Assembly (NCBI GenBank): GCA_965242855.1
Contig: OZ251509.1
Coordinates: 1,798,001 to 1,862,000 of the forward strand
DNA from: WTGU01 sp965242855
GTDB lineage: Bacteria; Pseudomonadota; Alphaproteobacteria; UBA828
DNA: 64,000 nt
Direction of reading: 5' to 3'
The position numbers were made by a program, and so were the translations under genes. This document shows positions 45,483 through 54,093 of the stretch, in pieces. The notes under the pieces were generated by a model. It was not told the DNA's origin and did no database searches. It saw only the letters and a program-made list of their open reading frames with translations. Within the stretch, counting starts at the first letter, position 1; each line of letters starts with the position of its first letter.

Positions 45483-46387
45483 GAGAGCCGGGGCGGCGGG
45501 GGGTGGGCCGGCGCCTGTGCGCGCCCGCTGGCCTCGGCCAGCCTCCGCTGATGGGCCAGCAGGCTGTCGAGATGGGCCCGCGCCGTTTCGGGATCGAGCT
45601 CGATGCGGTCGAGGTCGATCACCGCGCCGGACCATGCGACGGCCGCCCGCAAATCCGGCAACCCGGAGAGGTCGGCGCCGCGCATCCGCGCGACGGCGGC
45701 GGCGAGGTTGGCGCTCAGCCGGCGCTCGACGCCGGGCAGGCGGGCGCGGAGGATCGCCTTCTCGCGGGCGGCATCGGGGTAGCGCACCCAGTGATAGAGG
45801 CAGCGCCGCTTCAGCGCGTCATGGACCTCGCGCGTGCGGTTGGAGGTGATGACGACGACGGGCCGCGCGGGCGCCGTCACCGTGCCGAGCTCGGGCACGC
45901 TCACCTGGAACTCCGCCAGCACTTCGAGCAGGTGGGCCTCGAAGGGCGCGTCGGCCCGGTCGATCTCGTCGATCAGCAGCACCGGCGGGCCGCGCGGGTC
46001 GGGCTCGAGCGCCTCCAGCAGCGGGCGCTTGACGAGGAACCGCGCGCCGAAGACGTCGCCGACCCGCGCCCGGCCGCCGCCCTCCGCTTCGGCCATGCGG
46101 ATGGCCAGCATCTGCGCGGCGTAGTTCCACTCATAGACGGAGGCCGCCGTGTCCAGGCCCTCGTAGCATTGCAGGCGGAGAAGGCGGCGGCCCAAGGTCT
46201 CGGCCAGGGTCACGGCGAGCTGGGTCTTGCCGCAGCCGGGCTCACCCTCGACCAGCAGCGGCCGGCCGAGCGCGAAGGCGAGGAAGAGGGTCTTCGTCAG
46301 CGCCGCGTCGGCGACGTAGCGTCCTTCCTCCAGGAGGGCGCGCGTCGCGGCTTCGCTGCGGGGCAACGCCCGCGGTCCGTCGGCCAT
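45479..46387 (-). CDS. MoxR-family AAA ATPase (CoxD-like)
   Basis: 302 residues. Walker A LLVEGEPGCGKTQLA, Walker B VLLIDEIDRADAPFEAHLLE, sensor 1 VVITSNRTREV, and the MoxR lid sequence KRRCLYHWVRYPD. It works with the VWA protein encoded downstream. ATG 46387 is chosen; the open frame continues to 46489 and a start at about 46402 is possible. It is divergent from gpt, leaving about 115 bases for promoters. Confidence 0.88.
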   Translation of the reverse strand: MADGPRALPRSEAATRALLEEGRYVADAALTKTLFLAFALGRPLLVEGEPGCGKTQLAVTLAETLGRRLLRLQCYEGLDTAASVYEWNYAAQMLAIRMAEAEGGGRARVGDVFGARFLVKRPLLEALEPDPRGPPVLLIDEIDRADAPFEAHLLEVLAEFQVSVPELGTVTAPARPVVVITSNRTREVHDALKRRCLYHWVRYPDAAREKAILRARLPGVERRLSANLAAAVARMRGADLSGLPDLRAAVAWSGAVIDLDRIELDPETARAHLDSLLAHQRRLAEASGRAQAPAHPPPPRLS

Positions 46388-46503
46388 GGCGCTACTTACC
46401 CCCATCCCGCCCCGATCGAAAGCCCGCCGGCACCGGTGCGGGGGGCCTTGCCGCGGGGCGCGAAGTCCGCTTGCATACGCGCCGCGCAACCGCAGACGGC
46501 GCC

Positions 46504-46998
46504 ATGACGGACGGCTATGAGAAGGGGTTTCCCGTCTCGTGGGACCAGTTCCACCGCGACGCCCGCGCGCTCGCCTGGCGGCTGGCCGAGCTCGGGCGCT
46601 GGCGGAGCGTCGTCGCGGTGACGCGCGGCGGCATGGTGCCGGCGGCCATCGTCGCCCGCGAGCTCGACATCCGGCTCGTCGATACCGTGTGCATCTCCTC
46701 CTACGACCACCAGAGCCAGCGCGCGGCGAAGGTGTTGAAATCCGTCCCGGGCGACGGCGCGGACGCCCTCGTCGTGGACGACCTCGCGGACACCGGCGCC
46801 ACCGCGCGTCTCGTCCGCGAGATGCTGCCGCGCGCGCATTTCGCCTGCGTCTACGTGAAGCCCGCCGGGCGCGACGAGGCGCATACCTTCGTCACCGAAG
46901 TCAGCCAGGACACCTGGATTTTCTTCCCGTGGGACACGGACCTGCGGTTCGTGCCGCCGATCGCCGAGCGCGGCGCCGGCGCCGAGGCCGGGCCGTGA
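46504..46998 (+). CDS. gpt: Xanthine/guanine phosphoribosyltransferase
   Basis: 164 residues. The PRPP-binding loop VVDDLADTGATARLV, RSVVAVTRGGMVPAAIVARELDIR and VDTVCISSYDHQ closely follow Gpt. The C-terminal QDTWIFFPWDTDLRFVPPI also matches. It salvages xanthine and guanine to nucleotides in the cytosol. The stop overlaps the start of the next gene (GTGA), so they are co-translated. Confidence 0.92.
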   Translation: MTDGYEKGFPVSWDQFHRDARALAWRLAELGRWRSVVAVTRGGMVPAAIVARELDIRLVDTVCISSYDHQSQRAAKVLKSVPGDGADALVVDDLADTGATARLVREMLPRAHFACVYVKPAGRDEAHTFVTEVSQDTWIFFPWDTDLRFVPPIAERGAGAEAGP

Positions 46999-47549
46999 GC
47001 GCGCGCCTCCCCCTGCCGCGCGCGGCAGAGCTCTCGCCCGCGCAACGCCGCGTTCACGACGCCATCGAGGGCGGGCCGCGCGGCACGGTGCCCGCGCTCT
47101 TCATGGCGCTCATGCACAACCCGGAACTGGCCGACCGCACCCAGAAGCTGGGCGCCCTGCTCCGCTACGAGACGAGCCTGCCGCCGCGCCTGCGCGAGCT
47201 CGCGATCCTGGCGGTGGCCCGGCACTGGTCCTGCCAGTACGAATGGCACTGGCACGCGGCGGAAGCCGCGAAGGCCGGCCTGGCGGAGGCCGTCATCGAG
47301 GCGATCCGGCAGCGCCGCCCGCCGCCGCTTGCGGACGCGGCCGAGACGGCGGTTTACGACTTCTCCTGCGAGTTGCAGGCGAACCGCGCCGTGAGCGACG
47401 AGACCTACGACAAGGCCCTCGCCCTGTTCGGCCCGGCCGGCGCGGTGGAGCTGGTCGCCCTCAACGGCTACTACGCGATGATCGCCATGACCTTGAACGA
47501 ACACCGCGTCCCCCTCCCCGACGGCGCCTCCCCCCAACTCCCCGCATGA
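46995..47549 (+). CDS. Carboxymuconolactone decarboxylase-like (AhpD-fold) protein
   Basis: 184 residues; LRYETSLPPRLRELAILAVARHWSCQYEWHWHAAEA has the family pattern with a conserved glutamate, a single cysteine and the EWHWH cluster. Only one cysteine is present, so AhpD-like peroxidase activity (CXXC) is unlikely. GTG 46995 start overlaps the gpt stop. Biological role unknown. Confidence 0.85.
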   Translation: MSARLPLPRAAELSPAQRRVHDAIEGGPRGTVPALFMALMHNPELADRTQKLGALLRYETSLPPRLRELAILAVARHWSCQYEWHWHAAEAAKAGLAEAVIEAIRQRRPPPLADAAETAVYDFSCELQANRAVSDETYDKALALFGPAGAVELVALNGYYAMIAMTLNEHRVPLPDGASPQLPA

Positions 47550-47639
47550 GAATCATCGATGGGGGGCGGGGCTGATGGTCCCGACCGGAACGGCTTCCCG
47601 ATGCCCGATGCGCTCTCCCCCGATGGTCGCGGGAGGGCG

Positions 47640-47760
47640 CTCGCCCCCCCCTCCCGGCCTCCCCCCTGCCAGGGGGGAGGAGTTTAAGGGGCCTCCCCCT
47701 GTGAGGGGGAAGGCGTTTAAGCGGGACCTCCTCTCGGCCCCTTACCGGGAGGTGTGTGGG
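47640..47760. repeat. GC palindrome pair after the CMD gene
   Basis: One full CCCCCCTGCCAGGGGGG copy (about 47662-47680) and a degenerate copy (about 47693-47712), then an imperfect GGGACCTCCTC/GGGAGGT hairpin. It lies between the convergent CMD and lipoprotein genes and may serve as transcription terminator. No gene seen in 47550-47797. Confidence 0.7.
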
Positions 47761-47797
47761 TGGCCTCGGCGTCGGATGAAGGGCGCCGGCCCGCCGG

Positions 47798-50116
47798 CTA
47801 TTCGCAGCCCTCGGTGCAGGCGGCGCCGAAGCTGCCGAAGGCGCCCGAGTACCTGAAGTCCGGCCGGCCGGGATGGTCCCGGGCGTCGGCACCGGTCAAA
47901 GCGCCGGCATACCCGCGCGACGTCAGATACCACCAGCCCGCGGTCTCGAGGGCGGGGCCGCCCCTGTCGCCGTAGAAGTTTCCGCCGAACGCGCCGTTGT
48001 CCCAGAGATGGCTCGCGGCACCGTCCACGGTGGTGTCGCCCGCGTAGCTGCCGTCGGCCGCGATCGTTCCGTTCGTCAATCGGACGCTGTCCGTCAACGG
48101 CGCGTAGGGCCCCCACGCCCTGCCGGACGGCGTCTCGAAGTTGGTGATGCTGCCGGTGATCGTGTTGGCGCCGCCGATCGTCGCGTCGAGCGTGACGTCC
48201 CCCCGCACGCGGATCAGGCGTTCGACCTGGGACCTGTCGCTGTGGGGCTCCATGACCATGCCGGAGGCCCTACCCATGAACGTGGCCGTGATCGGAGCGT
48301 CGAGATCGGTCGTCCTCATCCCGGCGGCGTCGGCGAAGGCGTCGTAACCGAAATGGAACCCCTGCATGCGGGCCGGCCTGACGTTCGACGTGAGATAGTC
48401 GGTGAACGTGAACAGGCCGTAGGCGGCGTATTGAAGATAGCGGTGGGAATCGTCGGTTTCCGCATCCGTCGCGCCGGTATCCAGGCCCGCATAGTTCGAG
48501 AGCCACACCCGGTATTCGCCCCGGTATTCCCCGGCGCCGCGCTCGGGGTCGACGAAATGGTCCACCTTGGGCTTGGCCCAGCGGTGCATGGCGTCGCCGG
48601 CGGCGGGTTTGGGCTGGCCTTCGGACGATGGGATCTTCGACGCCCAGTGGTAACCGGACTCGCCGTCCGGATCCGGGGAAGGCTTCCCGAAGTCGATCGT
48701 CAGGTCGCGCATGTTGCCGTCCCAGCAGGGGAAGGTCACACCGGCGCAGTTGTCGGCTGCCCACCCGGTCAGCTTGGCGGCCTGGTCCGCCGTCAACGTG
48801 TCGCCGACCGAGGGCGGCGTCTCCCCGGCCCTGCGGAACATGGCAGCGTGGAAGTCCGTCGCGGTCGTGGCCGTCGTTGCGCCGCCGTCCCCCGGGATTC
48901 CGTCCGGACCGTCGGCTTCGGTCCCGCGGATGTCCCACTGGAACTCGTTGAAGACGACGCCCGATCCTCCGACCTCAAGGGTCAGCCCCCCGTCTTCCGA
49001 CAACCGGATCGCGCTGATCACCGCCGTCTTGGTGTGGTCGTTGGCGTTGCCCAGCGTGTTGCCGGGGCCCTGGATGATCGGATAGCGTCCGTCGTTGTCG
49101 GCGGCGGCGCCGGTCATCCCCCGCTGGCTTCCTTGGCGTATGTCGCCCCGGAAGGTGATCGCCCGCATGGGGAACTCGTCCCCGGCGCGGGAAGCCAGCG
49201 TCGTACCGGCGGCGTAGGGGACGGCGTCCGTCGCGATGTCGAGCGCGTCCGGGTTCGCGACCCACGCGTCGCCGTCGGCATTCGGGACGGTCCGGGCCGT
49301 CCGGGTGATCGCAATCGTCGCCCCGAGCTCCCTCGGGGCGCGGGCGCTCCGGAAGAGAGGCGGGGAGACGTGCTCGTCTCTCAGCGCGTCTCGCTCGGCC
49401 CGGGCGGTGTCGCGCTCCGTCCGGGCGGTGTCGCGCTCCGTGGTGCGGGTCGCCAAGTCCTTTTCGGCCGCGGCGGCTCTTTCGGCTTCTGCGTCCAGTT
49501 CCCGCTCGATTGCGTCCAGTTCCCGCTCGATGCGGGGGAGCAGCGAGAGCTGCGCGGTGGTGATCGCGTTCCGCGCCTCCGTCAGCGCGTTCTGGGCGGC
49601 CCGGTTCGGCGCCTCCTCGAGGGCCCTGTCTGCGGCCGCCAGGTCCGTCCGGGCCTGGGCCAGGGCCGTGCGCGCCCTGGCCAGCGGGGTGTGCATGTCC
49701 GTCCGGTCCGCTTCGGGGAACAGCGCCCGCACCGACGCGAGCGCCATCCGGGTCGAGGTCAGCGCCTTCCTGGTCTCCTCCAGCCCCGCCCGCTGGTTGG
49801 GCGGGGCCGTCTCGATCGCCGCCGCGACGCCATCGGCCGCCGTCTTCACGTTTTCCTCGGCGGTCTGGAGGACCTCCCGCACCCTCTCCTGCGCCGCCTG
49901 CTGATCGCCCGGCGTTGCCGCGTCCAGCACGCGCTGGGCGTCGGCCAGCGCATTCTGCGCTCGCCCGAGCGCGGCTTCGGCAGCATCACGCGCGGCCTGG
50001 GCCGTTGCGAGCTCCCTTTCGAGCGCGGTGGTGTCGCCGATCACGGCGTTCCGCTCGCAGGCCCCGAGCACCAGCACCGCACCGCATACAATCGCAATCG
50101 CTACCTTGGAACGCAC
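47798..50116 (-). CDS. Surface lipoprotein with coiled coil and TbpB-like beta-barrel
   Basis: 772 residues. A lipoprotein signal is present (VAIAIVCGAVLVLGAC, lipobox Cys20). Residues about 25-245 are Ala/Arg/Glu-rich coiled coil with ERDTARTERDTARAERD repeats. The C-terminal half ends in a transferrin-binding-protein-B-like barrel (GAFGGNFYGDRGGPALETAG and YSGAFGSFGAA). This domain type is typical of Slam-dependent surface lipoproteins involved in nutrient capture or host contact. Start GTG 50116 has GGGGAGAAAG upstream. A 16-base poly-C tract lies 43-60 bases before it and could switch expression. The start at TTG 50140 is less likely. Confidence 0.78.
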   Translation of the reverse strand: MRSKVAIAIVCGAVLVLGACERNAVIGDTTALERELATAQAARDAAEAALGRAQNALADAQRVLDAATPGDQQAAQERVREVLQTAEENVKTAADGVAAAIETAPPNQRAGLEETRKALTSTRMALASVRALFPEADRTDMHTPLARARTALAQARTDLAAADRALEEAPNRAAQNALTEARNAITTAQLSLLPRIERELDAIERELDAEAERAAAAEKDLATRTTERDTARTERDTARAERDALRDEHVSPPLFRSARAPRELGATIAITRTARTVPNADGDAWVANPDALDIATDAVPYAAGTTLASRAGDEFPMRAITFRGDIRQGSQRGMTGAAADNDGRYPIIQGPGNTLGNANDHTKTAVISAIRLSEDGGLTLEVGGSGVVFNEFQWDIRGTEADGPDGIPGDGGATTATTATDFHAAMFRRAGETPPSVGDTLTADQAAKLTGWAADNCAGVTFPCWDGNMRDLTIDFGKPSPDPDGESGYHWASKIPSSEGQPKPAAGDAMHRWAKPKVDHFVDPERGAGEYRGEYRVWLSNYAGLDTGATDAETDDSHRYLQYAAYGLFTFTDYLTSNVRPARMQGFHFGYDAFADAAGMRTTDLDAPITATFMGRASGMVMEPHSDRSQVERLIRVRGDVTLDATIGGANTITGSITNFETPSGRAWGPYAPLTDSVRLTNGTIAADGSYAGDTTVDGAASHLWDNGAFGGNFYGDRGGPALETAGWWYLTSRGYAGALTGADARDHPGRPDFRYSGAFGSFGAACTEGCE

Positions 50117-50159
50117 CGCTTTCTCCCCCCGGATCCGCAAAGTGCGGCGTCCCTATCAC

Positions 50160-50175
50160 GGGGGGGGGGGGGGGG
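50160..50175. repeat. 16-base poly-G/poly-C tract upstream of the lipoprotein
   Basis: Sixteen G in a row on the plus strand (poly-C on the coding strand of the lipoprotein). On that strand it sits between AATTTCTTG and GTGATAGGG, that is, where the spacer of a -35/-10 promoter could be. Long homopolymers of this sort change length by slippage, a classic phase-variation device for surface proteins. Confidence 0.8.
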
Positions 50176-50216
50176 CAAGAAATTTTCGAGACGAGGCCGG
50201 CGCACCGGAAACAACC

Positions 50217-50252
50217 AAAAGAAACGCCCCGCCCGAGGGATCGGGCGGGGCG
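50217..50252 (-). terminator. Strong intrinsic terminator of the Liv binding-protein gene
   Basis: Perfect 12-bp stem (CGCCCCGCCCGA with its complement, loop of 4) followed on the minus strand by TTTCTTTT. It lies 24 bases beyond the stop of the substrate-binding protein gene. Confidence 0.9.
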
Positions 50253-50275
50253 TCGAAGAGTCGGAAGACGGCGCG

Positions 50276-51493
50276 TCAGCGCGCGATGTAGCCGTAGCGC
50301 TTGCCGAACAACACGTCCATCGGCACCGGCTCGGAGATCGTCCACGAATCGACCACCGCCGGCTTGTTGTCGGTGGTCTCCACGATCAGGTAGGGCGCAA
50401 AGTTCTGATGGTGGAGCTGATCGGTGAAGGTCCGCGTGCCCACGAGCACCGGCTCCTCGCGGAAGCTCTCGAGCACCTCGACGACCGCGTCGGTGTCGAA
50501 GGTGCCGGCCTTCTCCACCGCCTTGGCCCACATCTCGAACACCACGTAGCCGGGGAAGGCGTACTGGTTGTTCACCTTCTCGCCGAACTTGGCCTCGTAC
50601 TTCCTGAGGAACTCCTGCACCGCCGGGCGCGGATCATCGCCGTAGATCGACGCCTGCTCGGGCACGAAATGGCCGGAGAGGCCGGGCACCGAATCCTGCC
50701 AGTAGATCCCCGTCATCGAGCTGCCGCCGCCGATGGGCGCCGTGATGCCCGCCGCGCGGATCTGCTTGATCGCGCTCGCCCCGCCGGGGATGTAGCTGCA
50801 ATTCTCGATGATGTCCGGCTCCTCGGGGAGCGCGCGGATGCGGTCCACCTGCGCCTGGATGCTCGGGTCTTCGTTCTGGTAGACGTCGTGGCCGACGATC
50901 TCGCCGCCCAGCACCTCGCGCCACATCCAGTCGAAGCCGTAGCAGATGCCCTTGTTGTATTCGAGCACGTCGTCCAGCAGCAGATAGGCCGTCCGCCACC
51001 CTCGCTTCTTCCAGCCCCACTCTGCGATGGTCGCGCCCTGCACGGCGGCCAGGATCGAGCTCGAGAAGGAGTACTTGCCGATCCCCTGGATGCCGGCCAG
51101 CACGCTTTCGGCGCACAGGAAGATCGAGATGATCCCGGCGTTCTGCGCCTGCAGCGCGGCGGGCGCGCCGAAGTCGTAGTCGCAGTCGACCGCCATCGCG
51201 GCGGCGCCCTCGTTGATGACCGAGATGCCGGCCTTGGCGCTCTCGGCGCGGTCGGTCTTGGCGTCCGCGAAGACGGCCCTGACCTGCTTGCCGAGCAGGC
51301 CGCCCTTGGCGTTCCAGTCGTCGATCGCGATCAAGGCGGCGTTGGTGGACGGCCCGCTATAGGCCTCCAACCAGCCCGACTGCGAAGCGGCGAAGCCGAA
51401 GACGACTTCGTGATCGTCCGCCGACGCCGGCGCGGCGGAGGCCATGCCCAGCGCCAGCGCGCCGGCCGCGGCAATTGAAACATATTTCCTCAT
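50276..51493 (-). CDS. Liv-type ABC transporter substrate-binding protein
   Basis: 405 residues. Sec signal (KYVSIAAAGALALGMASAAPASA), then a periplasmic type I binding fold: VVFGFAASQSGWLEAYSG, KGGLLGKQVRAVFADAKTDR, and a disulfide-forming cysteine pair likely among C96, C116 and others. The group binds branched-chain amino acids, amides or urea; the ligand is unknown. ATG 51493 is preceded by a G-rich ribosome site. It is divergent from livG and faces the transporter operon, which it probably serves. Confidence 0.88.
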   Translation of the reverse strand: MRKYVSIAAAGALALGMASAAPASADDHEVVFGFAASQSGWLEAYSGPSTNAALIAIDDWNAKGGLLGKQVRAVFADAKTDRAESAKAGISVINEGAAAMAVDCDYDFGAPAALQAQNAGIISIFLCAESVLAGIQGIGKYSFSSSILAAVQGATIAEWGWKKRGWRTAYLLLDDVLEYNKGICYGFDWMWREVLGGEIVGHDVYQNEDPSIQAQVDRIRALPEEPDIIENCSYIPGGASAIKQIRAAGITAPIGGGSSMTGIYWQDSVPGLSGHFVPEQASIYGDDPRPAVQEFLRKYEAKFGEKVNNQYAFPGYVVFEMWAKAVEKAGTFDTDAVVEVLESFREEPVLVGTRTFTDQLHHQNFAPYLIVETTDNKPAVVDSWTISEPVPMDVLFGKRYGYIAR

Positions 51494-51653
51494 CCACCCG
51501 ATCTCCCTGTCTGGTCGTTGCGGTGACGGGGCATTGTCGCCGCACAAGCGAGATTTGCAAGCCCGCTCCGCGGCGGCCGCGAATTTCGTTGATTTTCCCC
51601 CCGCCGTTCAGTAGCTAACGGACGCGAGGGAGGCGGGGCAGCGGAGGCGCTCG

Positions 51654-52409
51654 GTGCCGGAGGAGGCCGCAGCGGAAGCGCGCGGGCCGGAGGGCCCGAC
51701 CCTCGAAGCACGCGGGGTGACCGTCCGCTTCGAGGGGCTCACCGCCGTCGACGGAGTCGACGAGACCCTCCACCGCGGCGAGATCCTGGGCCTGATCGGG
51801 CCGAACGGCGCGGGCAAGACCACCCTCGTCAACGCTATGACGGGGTTCCAGGTCCCCGCCGCCGGCGAGGTCCTGCTGGGCGCGCGCGTGATCTCGGCCC
51901 TCACCCCTCACTGGATCAGGCGCCACGGCGTCGCCCGCACCTTCCAGGCCGGGCGGCTCTTCCGCGACATGCCGGTGAGCGAGAACGTCGAGGTCGCCGC
52001 CGTCAGCCTCGGCCTCTCGCGCCGCAAGGCCCACGCGCAGGCGATGGAGATCCTCGAATGGATCGGCCTCGCGGACAAGGCGGCGGACCCGGCCGGCGTC
52101 CTCCCCTATACCGACGAGCGCCGCGTCGGCATCGCGCGGGCGCTCGCCATGCGCCCGGCCTTCGTCCTGCTGGACGAGCCGGCGGCCGGCATGTCCGACC
52201 TCGAATGCGACGACGTGATGCACCTGGTGCGCGAGATCCCGCAGCGCTTCGGCTGCGGCGTCCTCCTGATCGAGCACAACATGCGCGTCATCATGGGCGT
52301 CTGCGAACGCATCCACGTGCTCGACAGCGGGCGCACCATCGCCCGCGGCACGCCGGGCGAGGTGCAGGCCAACGAGGCGGTCATCGCCGCCTATCTCGGC
52401 CACGATTGA
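51654..52409 (+). CDS. livG: Branched-chain amino acid-type ABC transporter ATPase LivG
   Basis: 251 residues. Walker A GPNGAGKTTLVNAM, Walker B FVLLDEPAAGM, an H-loop in LLIEHNMRVIM, and the LivG-type signature region LPYTDERRVGIARALAM. The GTG start at 51654 has GGAGGC upstream. First gene of a livGFHM-type operon. Confidence 0.9.
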   Translation: MPEEAAAEARGPEGPTLEARGVTVRFEGLTAVDGVDETLHRGEILGLIGPNGAGKTTLVNAMTGFQVPAAGEVLLGARVISALTPHWIRRHGVARTFQAGRLFRDMPVSENVEVAAVSLGLSRRKAHAQAMEILEWIGLADKAADPAGVLPYTDERRVGIARALAMRPAFVLLDEPAAGMSDLECDDVMHLVREIPQRFGCGVLLIEHNMRVIMGVCERIHVLDSGRTIARGTPGEVQANEAVIAAYLGHD

Positions 52410-52412
52410 GCG

Positions 52413-53159
52413 ATGTTGCTTTCTGTCGAAGACATCCACGTCCACTACGGCCGCGTGCCGGCGGTGCGCGGCGTCTCGGTGAGCGTCGCGGAAGGCGAGA
52501 TCGTCTGCGTCGTCGGGCCGAACGGCGCCGGCAAATCCACCACCCTGCTCTCCGTCTCCGGCGTGCTGCGGCCGACCAGCGGCGCCATCGTCTTCGACGG
52601 CAAGCCCATCGCCGGCCTGACGCCGGAGGCGGTGGCCCGGCGCGGCATCTCGCAGGTCCCGGAAGGACGCCACGTCTTCACCACCCTGAGCGTCGAGGAG
52701 AACCTTCGCCTCGGCACCCGGATACGCAAGGACCGGGCCGCCATCGAGGACGACTTCAAGCGGGTGCTGGACCTCTTCCCGGTGCTGGCGGAACGCCGCA
52801 AGGGGGCGGCGGGCAAGCTCTCCGGCGGCGAGCAGCAGATGCTGGTGATCGGCCGCGCGCTCCTCACCAACCCGCGCATCATGACCATCGACGAACCCTC
52901 CCTGGGCCTCGCGCCGAACCTGGTGGACCGGGTTTACGAAGTCCTCCTAGAGCTGCGGGAATCGCGCGGCCTGACCCTGCTCATCGTGGAGCAGAGCTCC
53001 GAGCGCGCCCTGAAGGCGGCGGACCGGATCTACGTCCTGCGCAGCGGCGAGATCCAGCTGGAGGGCGAGGCGGCGGCGCTCAGCGACGGCGAGAAGGTGC
53101 GCCAAGCCTATTTCGGCTTCACCGAGGGCGTGGAGCATACGGGCGAGGTCGAGTTCTGA
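52413..53159 (+). CDS. livF: Branched-chain amino acid-type ABC transporter ATPase LivF
   Basis: 248 residues. Walker A GPNGAGKSTTLL, signature KLSGGEQQMLVIGRALL, Walker B IMTIDEPSLGLAPNLV, and the LivF-typical RRGISQVPEGRHVFTTLSVEENL. It starts 3 bases after the livG stop, so it is translationally coupled. It probably dimerises with LivG. Confidence 0.92.
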   Translation: MLLSVEDIHVHYGRVPAVRGVSVSVAEGEIVCVVGPNGAGKSTTLLSVSGVLRPTSGAIVFDGKPIAGLTPEAVARRGISQVPEGRHVFTTLSVEENLRLGTRIRKDRAAIEDDFKRVLDLFPVLAERRKGAAGKLSGGEQQMLVIGRALLTNPRIMTIDEPSLGLAPNLVDRVYEVLLELRESRGLTLLIVEQSSERALKAADRIYVLRSGEIQLEGEAAALSDGEKVRQAYFGFTEGVEHTGEVEF

Positions 53160-53175
53160 TGGAGGCCATCACCTG

Positions 53176-54093
53176 ATGGAGACCATCGTCCAGGTCATCA
53201 TTTCGAGCCTGAGCCTCGGCAGCTTCTACGCCCTGGGCGCGCTCGGCATCGGCCTCCTGTTCGGCGTGCTCCGCCTGATCAACTTCGCCCACGGGGATTT
53301 CATCACCGTGGGCGGGTTCTCTCTGATCGTGCCGGCGACCGCGGTGGTCGCGGTGCCGCTGATCCTGGGTTTCCATCCGGTCGCGCTCGTCGTCTGCTCG
53401 GTGGGCGTGGTGATCGTCTTCGCCCTCGCCTCCTACTTCCTCCTCTTCCGTCACATCCAGACGGCCTCGCCCGCCGTGCTGATGATCGCCTCCATCGCGC
53501 TCAGCTTCTCGATCCAGAATCTGGTCATCATGCTCTACGGCGGGCGGCCGAAGGCGGTGGCGCTGTGGCCCGAGCTCACCGGCGTGGTCGCGCTCTCGGA
53601 CAAGCTCCAGGTGCCCGTGCTCCAGCTGGTGATCGTGGCGGTGACGTGGATCCTGCTCGTCCTGCTGACGCTCTTCCTGCGGCGCACGCCCATCGGCGTG
53701 GAGATGCGGGCCGCGGCCGAGGATTTCCGCATGGCGCGGATGCTGGGCGTCAACGCGACCCGGGTGATCGCCCTCGCCTTCGTCATCAGCGGCGCGCTGG
53801 CCGGCATCATGGCGCTGATGTACCACACGCAAACGGGCATCCTGAACTTCCGCGGCGGCGTCTTCCTGATGCTCTACGCCTTCATCGCCACGGTGATCGG
53901 CGGCATGGGCAGCCTGATCGGCGCGGTCGCCGGCGGCTACGTGGTCGGCATCTTCTCGACGGTGTTGATCGCCGTCCTGCCCGAGGGGATGCGGGGCTTC
54001 CGCGACGCCTTCGTCTTCGGCCTGGTGGTGATCATCCTGCTGGCCCGCCCGCAAGGGCTGATCCCGACCAGGGCCTTCAAGGAACGGGTCTGA
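53176..54093 (+). CDS. livH: Branched-chain amino acid-type ABC transporter permease LivH
   Basis: 305 residues with about eight membrane helices; GSFYALGALGIGLLFGVLRLINFAHGDF and the coupling region EDFRMARMLGVNATRVIALAFVI are typical. GGAGG lies 14 bases before ATG 53176. Follows livF and overlaps livM by one base. Confidence 0.92.
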   Translation: METIVQVIISSLSLGSFYALGALGIGLLFGVLRLINFAHGDFITVGGFSLIVPATAVVAVPLILGFHPVALVVCSVGVVIVFALASYFLLFRHIQTASPAVLMIASIALSFSIQNLVIMLYGGRPKAVALWPELTGVVALSDKLQVPVLQLVIVAVTWILLVLLTLFLRRTPIGVEMRAAAEDFRMARMLGVNATRVIALAFVISGALAGIMALMYHTQTGILNFRGGVFLMLYAFIATVIGGMGSLIGAVAGGYVVGIFSTVLIAVLPEGMRGFRDAFVFGLVVIILLARPQGLIPTRAFKERV

